Shown here: piece after piece, positions 1-9,385 of the stretch
Position numbering within the stretch: the stretch's first letter is position 1
Layout: every line of letters begins with the position of its first letter
NCBI GenBank assembly: GCA_002751075.1
Contig: NAOQ01000799.1
Span: 1 to 27,581, forward strand
Reading direction: 5' to 3'
DNA: 27,581 nt
DNA from: Ichthyophonus hoferi
Taxonomy: Eukaryota > Opisthokonta > Ichthyosporea > Ichthyophonida > Ichthyophonidae
The notes under the pieces: generated by a model
What the model was told of the DNA's origin: nothing
The model's database searches: none
The model's input: only the letters and a program-made list of their open reading frames with translations
Made by a program: the position numbers and the translations under genes

Positions 1-994
1 AGGTTGGGTGTATGTAATATTTACTATTATTATTAAAAGTGTTCAAAATATTTATAATGGACCCACTCACTACACAATTACAGTTTATTATTTTATTTCA
101 ATTTATTCTAGGAGACATTATATTTGTTTATTGCTGGCTTTACTAATTATATAATGCAGTCAATTCCATCAATTCATATATTAAGTGTGAACATCAGTTG
201 ATTGCATAATTCTGAATTTGGTAAATTGATTTGTCAACACATATTATGTAAGCAGTTGAACCTATGAGATAGTTAGCTAAAGAACCGTTTTTAGTAAGGA
301 TATATCAGAATTAGATTACTGCAATAACAAAGATTAAGAAAGTATAGAAAGAACAAACATAAGTAATAAACGGGGATGCAATTTTACACACAAACCGTTT
401 ATGACGAAAACGGTTCAGGCTGGCTGCAGTTCATACAAAAACAGCTAATACTAAACATGGACTATATCCTATTTTTATACAGTCTCCGTTGATGGTTCTT
501 TTCAACAATTTTTATCAAAGGAACGGCACGCTTTGAACAAAAAGTAACTAAATAGTTCTCAGGTTTCTTAATAAGAGAAAAATCTGAACACTGACGATTA
601 TAGTCAAATGACAACAAAGAATTAGATATTACAATAAAATACAATGATTATAGAATATGAGGCAAGTACCTTCTAACCATCAATGGGAATATGTACAAGA
701 TCTTAGTTGAAAAGAATAAATAGAGACACAAGTGTTCCTGTGGTCTATATTTGTTTAGAGGGAGTGAGAGTACCGAATTAAATAGGTTTTAAAAGCACCC
801 CTTTGCATACATAAACTACAGATATGCTAAAACGTATTTTTTATTGTTAAACAAACCAGCAGGACTTGTCTTAAACAGAATACCTAGTCAATTAGTTATC
901 TGAACCCCAAAACATATGATCTGAAATAGCTCATTATATAGTTACAGGGCTTGTACCATTGGCTGATTTAATTTTGATCAATCATTTTGGATTG
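1..994. other. AT-rich spacer, no gene seen
   Basis: Only short ORFs occur here; the longest is about 60 codons on the minus strand near 462-644 and shows no recognisable motif. I see no structural RNA or clear repeat. This is the downstream flank of the copia insertion site. Confidence 0.5.
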
Positions 995-999
995 CCATT
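995..999. repeat. Target-site duplication CCATT (low-coordinate copy)
   Basis: The five bases CCATT directly abut the outer end of one LTR at 1000 and recur at 7955-7959 just outside the other LTR. Five-base duplications are usual for Ty1/copia integration, so this pair fixes both ends of the element. Confidence 0.85.
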
Positions 1000-1840
1000 T
1001 ATCAGAATCTGTGTTAGTTCTAATGATTTGTCCACAGTTGTTGGGATCCTCAATTGCATATTTGATTATAGTTAATTTTGCTAAACCAGCATTAGTAATA
1101 GTCACTTGATCATATCTGTCTTTAAGGCACAGTTGTTGTGGTAGAGGCTATATAGAAGGCCCATATACTGACTTTCTAGGTAACAAATAGACTGTAGTAA
1201 TTATACATCTGTTCTAATTTAGAAGAAATTGATGCTTTGATTCACTTGGGCGTGAATATGAAAATTACACAATAAGATTGATCAGTAAGGTGTGATATCT
1301 TACAATGTAAATAATAACTATTGTCACTATTTAATATTATTAAACAGTTCTCTGAGTTCTAAATGAGCAATAGATTTAGACACTGATTATTATATGTGAG
1401 TGCTAATGGTGGTCTAGACATTACAATAACAATGTATTTATTACATACATATAATTAAATGCAAATTATTTGTGTAGATTTACAAAAACATCATATTTTT
1501 GCTGCTGATTAGGTTACCACATATGTGAGTGGGTCCTTTATTATTGATTTTTGTTTTATTTTATACTTATTTTCATTGTCAGTGCTAACTTTCTAACTTT
1601 GGCTAGCACCAATGTGGCTAGGTTTTAATAACTTTAATGAAGCTAATCGTAAGTGTCCACATTGGCTAATACAACTCACAAAAGATCACAAAGACCTGCT
1701 AGGGATGTCTGATTCTATTTCAATAAAGTTATATTAATGTTTCCCTATATGGCACATTAGCCCATTCACTACATGCAAGACTGTTTATCAACAAATCAAT
1801 TATAACTACATATTCATTTGGAGTTAACAATTTTGTGACA
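1000..1840 (-). repeat. 3' LTR of the copia fossil
   Basis: This direct repeat matches 7112-7954 throughout. Shared blocks include the starts TATCAGAAT at 1000 and 7112, CACAGTTGTTGTG near 1129 and 7245, CAGTTCTCTGAGTTCT near 1347 and 7451, and AAAGATCACAAAGACC near 1681. On the coding strand it begins TGTCAC and ends TGATA. One end touches a target duplication and the other touches the purine tract. Confidence 0.9.
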
Positions 1841-1847
1841 CTCTCCC
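1841..1847 (-). other. Polypurine tract beside the 3' LTR
   Basis: On the coding (minus) strand GGGAGAG lies directly before the 3' LTR start. This is the expected place and composition for the plus-strand primer of an LTR retrotransposon, though the tract is short. Confidence 0.6.
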
Positions 1848-2049
1848 ATTGGTATAATTGTTTTTATAAAGCCAAAAGAAAAAGAAAAAGGCTGTTAGTT
1901 GAGCAATGCACTCATATTTAGGATGCCTCAGATGTGGTCAAAGTTATTTTTCACCTATGGTTTTGTTTGTAGATGTAAGAGTTTCTTGATTATTTGGAAT
2001 GGTCTAGGTCTGAACAGCTTAATCAGGCAGTCAGAAAATTAATCTTCAT

Positions 2050-2560
2050 ATGATATGCTTCTGGTTTCGATTTTGTTATTGGCTACCATTTTCCTGATGT
2101 AGTGAAAATGGACATCAATATGCCATGTTTTTTTGGGAACACACATCTTGCTACATAGTCATGCAGCACTTGCCCTATTTCTATGCAATGGTACTCTCCC
2201 AGTCTCAAAGCCTAAACAATTCATTGAGGCTACAATATACATATTCTGTTGTGTAGTGGCTGCCATGCTCATGAATTTACTTTCCATTGATGAAAGGGCA
2301 CAAATGGTATGCTTCTTATTGCTCCAACCCAACAATCTTCCAGCCAGGAAGATGCAGTAGGTGCTGGTACTCTTGGCATCTTGGTACCCTATTGTTCACA
2401 AATCTGCATTGGAGCAGCTGGTCAGACTGATGGGTCTAGGTTTGTACACTATGGGTTCTGCTAGGTAGGTGTTGAGGTACCTGAGAAGGTGTAGGAGCAT
2501 TTCATAGTGCTCCATGTTGGGATTGGTAGAGTATCTGGTGAGAAAAGCCACAATAAAGGT
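2050..2560 (-). pseudogene. RNase H region of the copia fossil
   Basis: Minus-strand frames contain ALSSMESKFMSMA (near 2250-2300), the counterpart of the copia ALSSTEAEYxA block, preceded by a GW-SNKK stretch. Further downstream, near 2080-2110, is HIDVHFHYIRKMV, the counterpart of the copia HIDIRYHFIRE block. These are hallmark Ty1/copia RNase H motifs at the 3' end of the polyprotein. The region is decayed; limits are approximate. Confidence 0.8.
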
Positions 2561-2599
2561 GATGTCTAGCCTGCTGGATTTACTGACTCAGATTAAGCA

Positions 2600-3500
2600 C
2601 CCAATTAAAGAAGCATATATAATTAAGTCACAAGGCTTATGACTTGTGTCCTTGTTATTCATGGACTGAATGTGCTTGGCAAAAAGAAGTGTGTGTTGGG
2701 CATCTGTCGTATTGCTCTTAGCTCTTGACTAATTATATAATGTATCCCATTGAAATAAAATAATGCATCCTTCTAGATTCTTGATTGCTGATCATTTAGT
2801 CAAGGAGGGAGTTGGGGAATCCTATAGATTTGGCAGGGTACTTGACCAAAATCATGTTGAACTACTCATGATCTTTGACATTTTCTGAACAGATAAGTAT
2901 ATTGTCAGCATAGATGCACATGCACATGAACCCTATTTTTCCATGTAGCTTGTATAGACAGGGATCAGTCCTTAAAGGGTAGAAATATATTGGTTATAAG
3001 AAATCATCTGGTGCACTGTTTCACAGTAGTCCAGAAATGTGAAGTCTGTAGAGGCCTTATCTCAATTTATAAATATGCCCTCATTTATTTGGTTCCACAA
3101 ACATTGGTGTTTGCTCTAGATATACCAGTGCCTCTAGGTAGCTATGCAGATAAGTGATCTTGATGTCTAGTTGTGCTTGATTATACTCTTGGGCTCCTGC
3201 TATGCTTAGGAAGAGTCTAACAGTTACAAATGAGCATGTTGAACTTGAAATATTCTGATAATCAACATTTCTCTTTTTCTGGGACCCTTGTGCCACCAGG
3301 CATGTCTTGTGGGCAACTAAACTACTTGTCCTTTATCATTTTGTTTGCAGTAAAACACCCATAGACTATGTAGGACAGTAGTTCCTACAGAAGCTGATTG
3401 ACCAGAGTCCAAGTGGCATACTCATTGAGGGTGGCAATTTTAGTTTCCATCACCCAGATCCATTGGATTTTGTTATGCACTTGCATGGCATTTTTGACTC
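2600..3500 (-). pseudogene. Reverse transcriptase region of the copia fossil
   Basis: The minus-strand ORF at 3081-3296 reads VRLFLSIA, then QLDIKITYLHSYLEALVYLEQ, the copia RT block usually seen as QLDVKTAFLNGxLEEEVYMxQP. Further along, near 2895-2925, is a YADN-type catalytic box (YVDD in the family). Order and spacing agree with a Ty1/copia RT. The region is decayed. Confidence 0.85.
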
Positions 3501-3759
3501 CCTTGGGATTTAAAATTCTGGGTGATTATGACTAGAGAATTGTTGGCAGTACTGTTGCAGCTGCTATGAATGTCAGCTTGCAGGATGGAGTGTGAGATGT
3601 ATATGTGGTTCCACTAATAGTCATCAGAGGTTTGTATCTTGATAACTCTCATGTATGTTTTTCTGCAATTTCCTGCTTTATAGGTATGTCATCTCATTGT
3701 CATCATTGAAAAAATCTACCACATGCTCTTCCACTGACTTGAGAAAGTTATCGAGGCCC

Positions 3760-4860
3760 ACCTGAGGCTGTAACATGGTAGTAGGAGTGGATCACTTGGT
3801 GGCATTATTTGACTTATTTATCCCATAGTCAAGAGAAAATAAAGGATGAGGAGCCCGTTCTTCTTCCACTGTTATGTCTTGCTTATAAATATCTCTCCAC
3901 ATAATGCAGAAGAGATCTTGGGGTACAGATTTGAATTGCTGTTTTTCATAGGGAAATGGTCCTTTAAAAAATATAATGTTGTGCATGATGGTGATTTGAT
4001 AAGTGGCACAGTTCATTAATATCCATCCTAGTTTTAAATTGTCATATCCCAAAAATAATCCCAGCCATCCTCTAGGAGAAATATTCTTCTTAATGGAAAT
4101 GTCATCAAATCTATAGTAGATTTTACAGTTAAGGGTACACATTCATTCTACTGGTGCCTTGTTTTTGTGCCTTAGTTTAGATAACACCATTTCATCAGAT
4201 GCAGCTATGATTGGGCTTATATTGTGAGTGTAGATTGCTGCATGAAGAGTGTAACTCCAGAACTGGTTGGCATGTTGGCTTAAGTTAAGAATGTTCATGA
4301 CATTTGTACTAGTTAATGGTTTATTTGCTCCTTGATACCATTGTTAGAGAGGGCATATAGTAAGGTAGTTAGATGGGTAAGGCCCTTTTCATGAAGATAC
4401 TTTTGGAATTTCCTGTTGAGATACTTACATCCTTGATCAGAAAAGGGGTAGGTAGTTTTAGGAACATGTTTAAGGATTCTGCTGCCACCTTGAACATACA
4501 GAAGCCTTTGAAAATATCACTTTTATGGATCATGAAAAACACATTGCATAGTATGTAAAATTGTTGATAAATATCACAATCCAACAAAAATTGTCCATGG
4601 ATTTCCTCAGTGGACCAATGATGTCACTGTAGATTCACTCTAGTAGACAAGATGAGCATACAGTTCTAGATAGTAACTGTGCTCTGGTAATCTTAAAGAT
4701 AGCACAAATGTTGCATGGCAAGCTGTACATTGATGGCATTGGTTTCTTGAAATGAAAAAAGAGCCTGCCAAAGATGTGCATCTGATAGATGCATGAAATG
4801 ACTGTAGCACAATGCATATGGTACTATACTTACAGCAGATGAGGTGTAGGTAGTGTCATT
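3760..4860 (-). pseudogene. Integrase region of the copia fossil
   Basis: Minus-strand frames show a His/Cys-rich start near 4700-4830 (HLWQA, then QLAMQHLCYL) of the pre-integrase zinc-binding type. At 3792-4142 is SPRGWLGLFLGYDNLKLGW, the copia integrase C-terminal block that usually reads RGxxGxFVGY. It lies between protease and RT, as expected for copia. The region is decayed. Confidence 0.75.
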
Positions 4861-5019
4861 ATTTACCTATGTGGTGAGACATGTGGTCTTAGTGGTGTTG
4901 ATATCTGGTTCCACTACCAGGTTCAGGCTACAAGAAGGAGTGTAAGAAAAGACAATGTTGGCATTGAAGAAATAAAGATCATTCTTGTAGGGTTGGCCAA
5001 TAAGAATGGTGTGGCCACC

Positions 5020-5350
5020 AAGTGCAACCATCAGTTGATTGGCTGTGAAAGTGGTGATTACATCTAGCCCATGCAAACTAGAAATAGAAAATAAATTGAT
5101 TAGAGTTGGCTGCACATAGAGTTATGGTTTTAATGCAATAGTTTGGCTGGTCAGATGTGACCTTAACATTACAGTTCCTGTCAGTGTTGCTACAATCTGA
5201 TTATCATCAGCCATTGTGACTGGAATGTTTACAGGAGTGTTCTTTTTAAATATTGCCAATGTTGAGCAAATGTGCATGCTGGCACCAGAGTTGAGCAATA
5301 AGGTTCCCTTCGGAAAACCCAGTGCTGTAGTAACTGAACCTGCATGTGTA
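5020..5350 (-). pseudogene. Aspartic protease region of the copia fossil
   Basis: A minus-strand frame near 5270-5320 gives an SGASMHIC core followed by STLAIF. This is the DSGAxxHxC-type active-site block of copia proteases. A hydrophobic stretch with LFSISSLHGLDV (near 5040-5090) follows. It sits between the gag zinc knuckle and integrase. Confidence 0.7.
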
Positions 5351-5469
5351 AGTGAGATGGTGGGATTGTTGGTGGATTGACTGTGGAAGTTTAGAATCCC
5401 TTTGTTCTGTTGTTGTTGTTTGGTTTGTTATAAGTCCTCCTAGCATTTTCCAAAATTGAAGCTACTTTT

Positions 5470-7095
5470 GTTTCAATTGCAATTCATTGTATTATGGTGA
5501 ATATACTTCCCAGAGTGATAATCACAATGAAATTTGTTTTGTACTTTGGAAATTTTATTGCCATTAGGCTTTCTGTCAGGTTTGTAGAAATTGTTACTGT
5601 TGGGCCTGCCCCCATTTGTCTTGCATGCACTGCCATATGACCTGCTATGAGGGTCATATTGTTTATGAACAGTAGAAATAGTGTGATTCAATGTTTGGAG
5701 GCCCTGCTTACATATGTAAGACTCAACTACATGAATAGTTGTTTGCCAGGTGAAGAATTCATCATTTTGTGCCTCCAACCAAGCAACTGCACCTTCATAC
5801 TTAGACAAGTTGTAAATAACCTGAAGAGTAGTGGCCAAAATCAAATCATCATGCTTTTTTGATGAATAGTACCATGTAGCCTAGTGGCAGTAGATTTATG
5901 TTGGACTATCAACATAGAGGCTAACTCATCTCTTTTCATTTAGATGCTTACAAAATTACCATGTCATCCTGCATTAATATTGGCAAAGGTTATTCCAAAA
6001 GCCTTGAACAACTTTGTCATCTTACCATATATAAATCTGAGGGGATTGGTATCCTCAAGAGCAGCATACTCACATTCTGGTGTACCTACCATGCTATTTA
6101 GGTAGTAACACACCAAACGTTCTTTAATTCAATGAGTACCACTTGGCTGAATATATTAATTTTTCTCAATGGTTGGAGCTTTTGAATATCATGTGCTACA
6201 TTCTTCATAAGTGGCGAAGACATAAAGATCTTTATTCTACAGCTAATAAGGATAACTGCCAATTTTTAATTGATGAAGGATCTTTGTGGGAGCAATTGGC
6301 AGTGGATGCCCGGTAATATTTTCAAGGGCTGAATACCCATGTTGACTGAAGATTGCTGAGCATATGGAGATGGAAGTAGTACAAATGCTGTGTGAGATGC
6401 TGTTACAGGAAGTGGTACTAGTTGTGATATATTAGAACTCAGGGGAGCAGTTTGGTGAGGCAGGACCCAAGGACAAATGCTCCTAAGCTGAAATAAAAGT
6501 CTGAATGAGTTTCCATCATGAGGTTTGGATTGGATACAGTAGATGAGATGTATTGTGTAGGTTGTGATGCAATGGATGGTACAAGTGGTGGCTGTAAAAC
6601 TAGTTGAAGAGGTATGGTAGTGGATGAACTTTATTGGACAACCAATCTTTGAAGGAATTGCATCATTAGTTGTTGTAATTGCAACATTGTTTCTTGTTGC
6701 TGTTCCTGTTTCTACTGTTGTTGTTGTTGCATTTGCAGTAACATGTAACTCAGTTTGAAGATAAGCTATTCTAAGGGTTGGGGACTCTGGTAGTGGAGTG
6801 CCTTGTGGGTATGACCCAAATTCAAATTGCAATTATTCTGTTTCCATAATGGTCGGATAATCAATGGAGTCTGCAATGGTAACAGGTTTTTTTTGGAGGT
6901 TCTCCCACAAAAATAAAGGTTTGTGAGGGAGTTGGCAATAGATTCTTCCTGTGTTGTCAAAACGGATGTTCCTGTAGATAAAGGAAAACTGAGTGAGAGA
7001 TTTGCTGTATTCTAGAACGTTGAGTTGCTGCCTGTTCTGAATGGCCAGAGACTCATTGTCCTGTAGGTAGTTGAGTTGATTTGCAGTGGAAGTAT
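5470..7095 (-). pseudogene. Gag region of the copia fossil
   Basis: The region starts just inside the primer site. It holds a Q/T-rich, low-complexity stretch (CAA-type codons, near 6650-6760) and, at 5473-5844, the gag C-terminus with LSKYEGAVAWLEAQNDEF and a knuckle of the form CDYH..H..C. C-x2-H..H-x4-C knuckles are common in copia Gag. The region is decayed; several shorter ORFs cover it. Confidence 0.75.
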
Positions 7096-7514
7096 GCTGG
7101 GCCCACAACCCTATCAGAATTTGTTTCAGTTCTAGTGACCTGTCCACAGCTGTTGAGATCTTCAATAGCAATAGTACATTTGTTGGTAGTTAATTTTGCT
7201 GAGCCAGTGATAGTAATAGTCACTTGATTGAATCTGTCTTTAAAACACAGTTGTTGTGATAGAGGCTCTATAAAAGGTTCATATACCAGCTTTTTAGTTA
7301 ACTGGCTGTAGTAATGATACCTCTGTTCCAATTCAGAAGGAATCAATGCTTTGAATCGCTTGGGGGAAAATGTGGAAATTGCACAATGAGATTCATCAGT
7401 AAGGGGTGATGTATTATGATATAAATAAAAAGTATTGTCACTATTTAATGGTAGCAAACAGTTCTCTGAGTTCTGAACGAGTAAGAGATCTGGACACTGA
7501 TTATTGATTATCAT
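7053..7514 (-). other. Protein-like ORF lying mostly inside the 5' LTR
   Basis: An uninterrupted minus-strand ORF of 153 codons runs from 7514 through the LTR/primer-site border. It has a balanced, protein-like composition (NSENCLLPLNSDNTFYLYH, FSPKRFKALIPSELEQRYHYY, then QVTITITGSAKLT). The other LTR gives clearly related residues, for example QVTIT and AIEDxNxCGQ. LTRs of most copia elements are non-coding, so this is odd. I recognise no family. It may be a captured ORF, a family-specific accessory gene or an accident of low stop density. Confidence 0.35.
7097..7111 (-). other. Primer-binding site, initiator tRNA-Met anticodon arm
   Basis: The plus strand CTGGGCCCACAACCC agrees at 14 of 15 positions with the animal initiator tRNA-Met anticodon stem-loop as I recall it, so the minus strand is complementary to it. 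Drosophila copia is known to prime from an internal half of initiator tRNA-Met in the same way. It directly abuts the LTR at 7112. Confidence 0.8.
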
Positions 7515-7954
7515 GTGAATGCTAACGGTGGGCTTGGGCTAGACATTACAATAACGATGTAGTTGTTACATGCATGTAATTAAATGCCAAGTATTTATGT
7601 GCGTTTACAAGAGCCTGCCTCATATTTTCATTACTGATTACCATATGTCACCCCAACCAGTCCTTTATTGTTGATTGTATTTTTTAAAAAATACTTCATT
7701 GTATTGCCAGTACCAACTTTCTAACTTTTGGCTAACACCAATGTGGCTAGATTTTAATAACTTAAATAGAGTTATTCATAAATATCGGCATTGGCCAATA
7801 CAACAACAATACAACTCATGAAAGATCACAAAGACCCACTAGGGATGCCTGATTCTATCTCGATAAACATTAGTGTTTCCTTATATGGGTCATTAACTAA
7901 TTCACTACATGCAAAACTATGTATCTATGCGTTCATTCCAACGATCTTGTAACA
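7112..7954 (-). repeat. 5' LTR of the copia fossil
   Basis: This is the partner of the repeat at 1000-1840. On the coding strand it begins TGTTACAAG and ends TGATA at the primer-binding site. At 843 bp it is long for a copia LTR, and it carries a 150-codon open frame (listed separately). CCATT follows it directly at 7955. Confidence 0.9.
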
Positions 7955-7959
7955 CCATT
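7955..7959. repeat. Target-site duplication CCATT (high-coordinate copy)
   Basis: It is identical to 995-999 and directly abuts the 5' LTR. Confidence 0.85.
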
Positions 7960-8235
7960 TAACACCAATAGATTACATTGACTATTTTTCCAAAATACAT
8001 ATGTAATAATTACTAATAATATTAAATGATTATAGTTATATAAATAAATGCCTAAATTAATTAAATGTCCCTGTTTTAACAATATTGTTAAAAGGCTATA
8101 AGAAACGAAAAGATTTCTTAGCTGTAATAAACAATCCAATTGCTCACTTTCGGTTAACTTACATTGACAAATCATTTCATCTAACTAAAAACGTCATTAA
8201 AGTAACTAATATTGGACCAATCATGCCATGATCTG

Positions 8236-8631
8236 TTATAGCGTGTCAGCTGTACCACGTGTTCCTTCAGGGTTGACAGTCCTGCGACATTTATGAATCA
8301 AACATACCAGTGCATGAATATCGAGCAAGGCCAACAATCCTATATCACTTAAATAGTCCGGCCAATTTCTTCCCATTAACTTTCTTCGTGCTTTAATTAA
8401 AATTATTAATACATGGTATTTATAGAGAACATGCCAGTTATCTACGCATAGGTTAAAATATTGCGACCAATGGAAGTCGTTGACAAAAGCTTGGCGTAAC
8501 AACATGAATTGTGATAACGGTAACAGCTCATTCAAGAATCTTCTTGTAGATAATTTTCTACTTGTTAGTAACAATCTTCTACCAGAACAAGTTTGAAAAT
8601 TTTCTGATAATTCAATATTACAGACATACAT
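8236..8631 (-). CDS. Unrecognised ORF, possible exon of a minus-strand gene
   Basis: A 131-codon open frame is unusual for this AT-rich sequence, and its composition looks like real protein: segments such as RFLNELLPLSQFMLLRQAF and NWHVLYKYHVLIILIKARRK, with several W, C and H. Near 8305 the frame contains a good splice-donor look-alike (CTG then GTATGT), so the true exon may end there. A further protein-like stretch (CKLTESEQLDCLLQLRNLF) lies at about 8105-8165 on the same strand. It is head-to-head with gene A, about 750 bp apart. I do not recognise a family. It could be a single-exon gene, one exon of a gene, or a decayed piece; the nearby copia insertion would have split anything running further left. 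Confidence 0.3.
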   Translation of the reverse strand: MYVCNIELSENFQTCSGRRLLLTSRKLSTRRFLNELLPLSQFMLLRQAFVNDFHWSQYFNLCVDNWHVLYKYHVLIILIKARRKLMGRNWPDYLSDIGLLALLDIHALVCLIHKCRRTVNPEGTRGTADTL

Positions 8632-9385
8632 ATACTTCGATTATGTTTCTATTTTTGTTTTGGTTAATTGACTACTTGAAAGGGAGAAGGCTGGCCTTAA
8701 ATGGCCGTGAGAATGTGCTTTCAGATCATCTTAAATATTTCCTCGAGCAAATGATTGCGTACTTATATTATTGGATATAAGTATAGACATATTGCACTAT
8801 TATCCTTACAAGTTAAACTCTGGTGACCTATAGGACAAGTACAGCAGATAAATTAAGTCAGCCGAAATCTCAACCGCAAGGCTCAAGGTACTACTTTTAG
8901 ACAAACTATCCTATTAGTTGGTTGTTATTATGGCAGCATAATGACGTAAATGTTAAAAATAGTCCCGTTGTAACTGATTAAAGGGCCATTGAACTTGAAT
9001 AGACAGACAGGTTTAAAAATAACATAATATAATATTCAAATATATAACACATATTTTAAACAATAATACGTAAGCAATAAAAAAAACTGTTGCTGCCGCT
9101 ATTCATTAAAATAAATTAACAAAATGATCTGCAATCGTTTGTGGCTCACAATTTTACATGTGAGCCTAATTAATGTTTCGCATTATTAAGTATATTTAGC
9201 CATAATAACCATTATCAATCGAGTTTTGAAATATTGAAATATTTGGTTTATTAGGGTTGTTTTTCGAAATACATATTTATATCATTGCGACACAACTTAG
9301 TGTTAGTGTCAACACTTTTTCCATTTTTTTTAAGCTAAAAACGTTATTTCCCTGTTAAGAAAACTACGTTTTTAATTGTTTCAAC
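8632..9385. other. Intergenic region upstream of gene A
   Basis: This 754-bp AT-rich stretch holds the presumed promoter and 5' UTR of gene A. If the minus-strand ORF at 8236-8631 is real, it would be a shared divergent promoter. I cannot point to a convincing TATA box or initiator. Confidence 0.4.

Larger units (their letters stand above)
1000..7954 (-). mobile_element. Ty1/copia LTR retrotransposon, full structure, broken fossil
   Basis: A 6955-bp element reads on the minus strand from 7954 down to 1000. It has two direct repeats of about 842 bp (1000-1840 and 7112-7954), matching CCATT duplications outside both, a primer-binding site next to the 5' LTR and a short purine tract next to the 3' LTR. 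Inside, minus-strand ORF fragments follow the copia order gag, protease, integrase, reverse transcriptase, RNase H; in gypsy elements integrase comes last. The coding region is broken in many places, well over ten by eye. The two LTRs differ at roughly one base in six in the stretch I compared, so the insertion is old and surely inactive. Structure is certain; the divergence is a by-eye estimate. Confidence 0.93.

Noticed and set aside
7096-7111. tRNA-like block that could be part of a tRNA gene
   Set aside because: Only the anticodon-arm sequence is present; its place at the LTR border identifies a primer-binding site.
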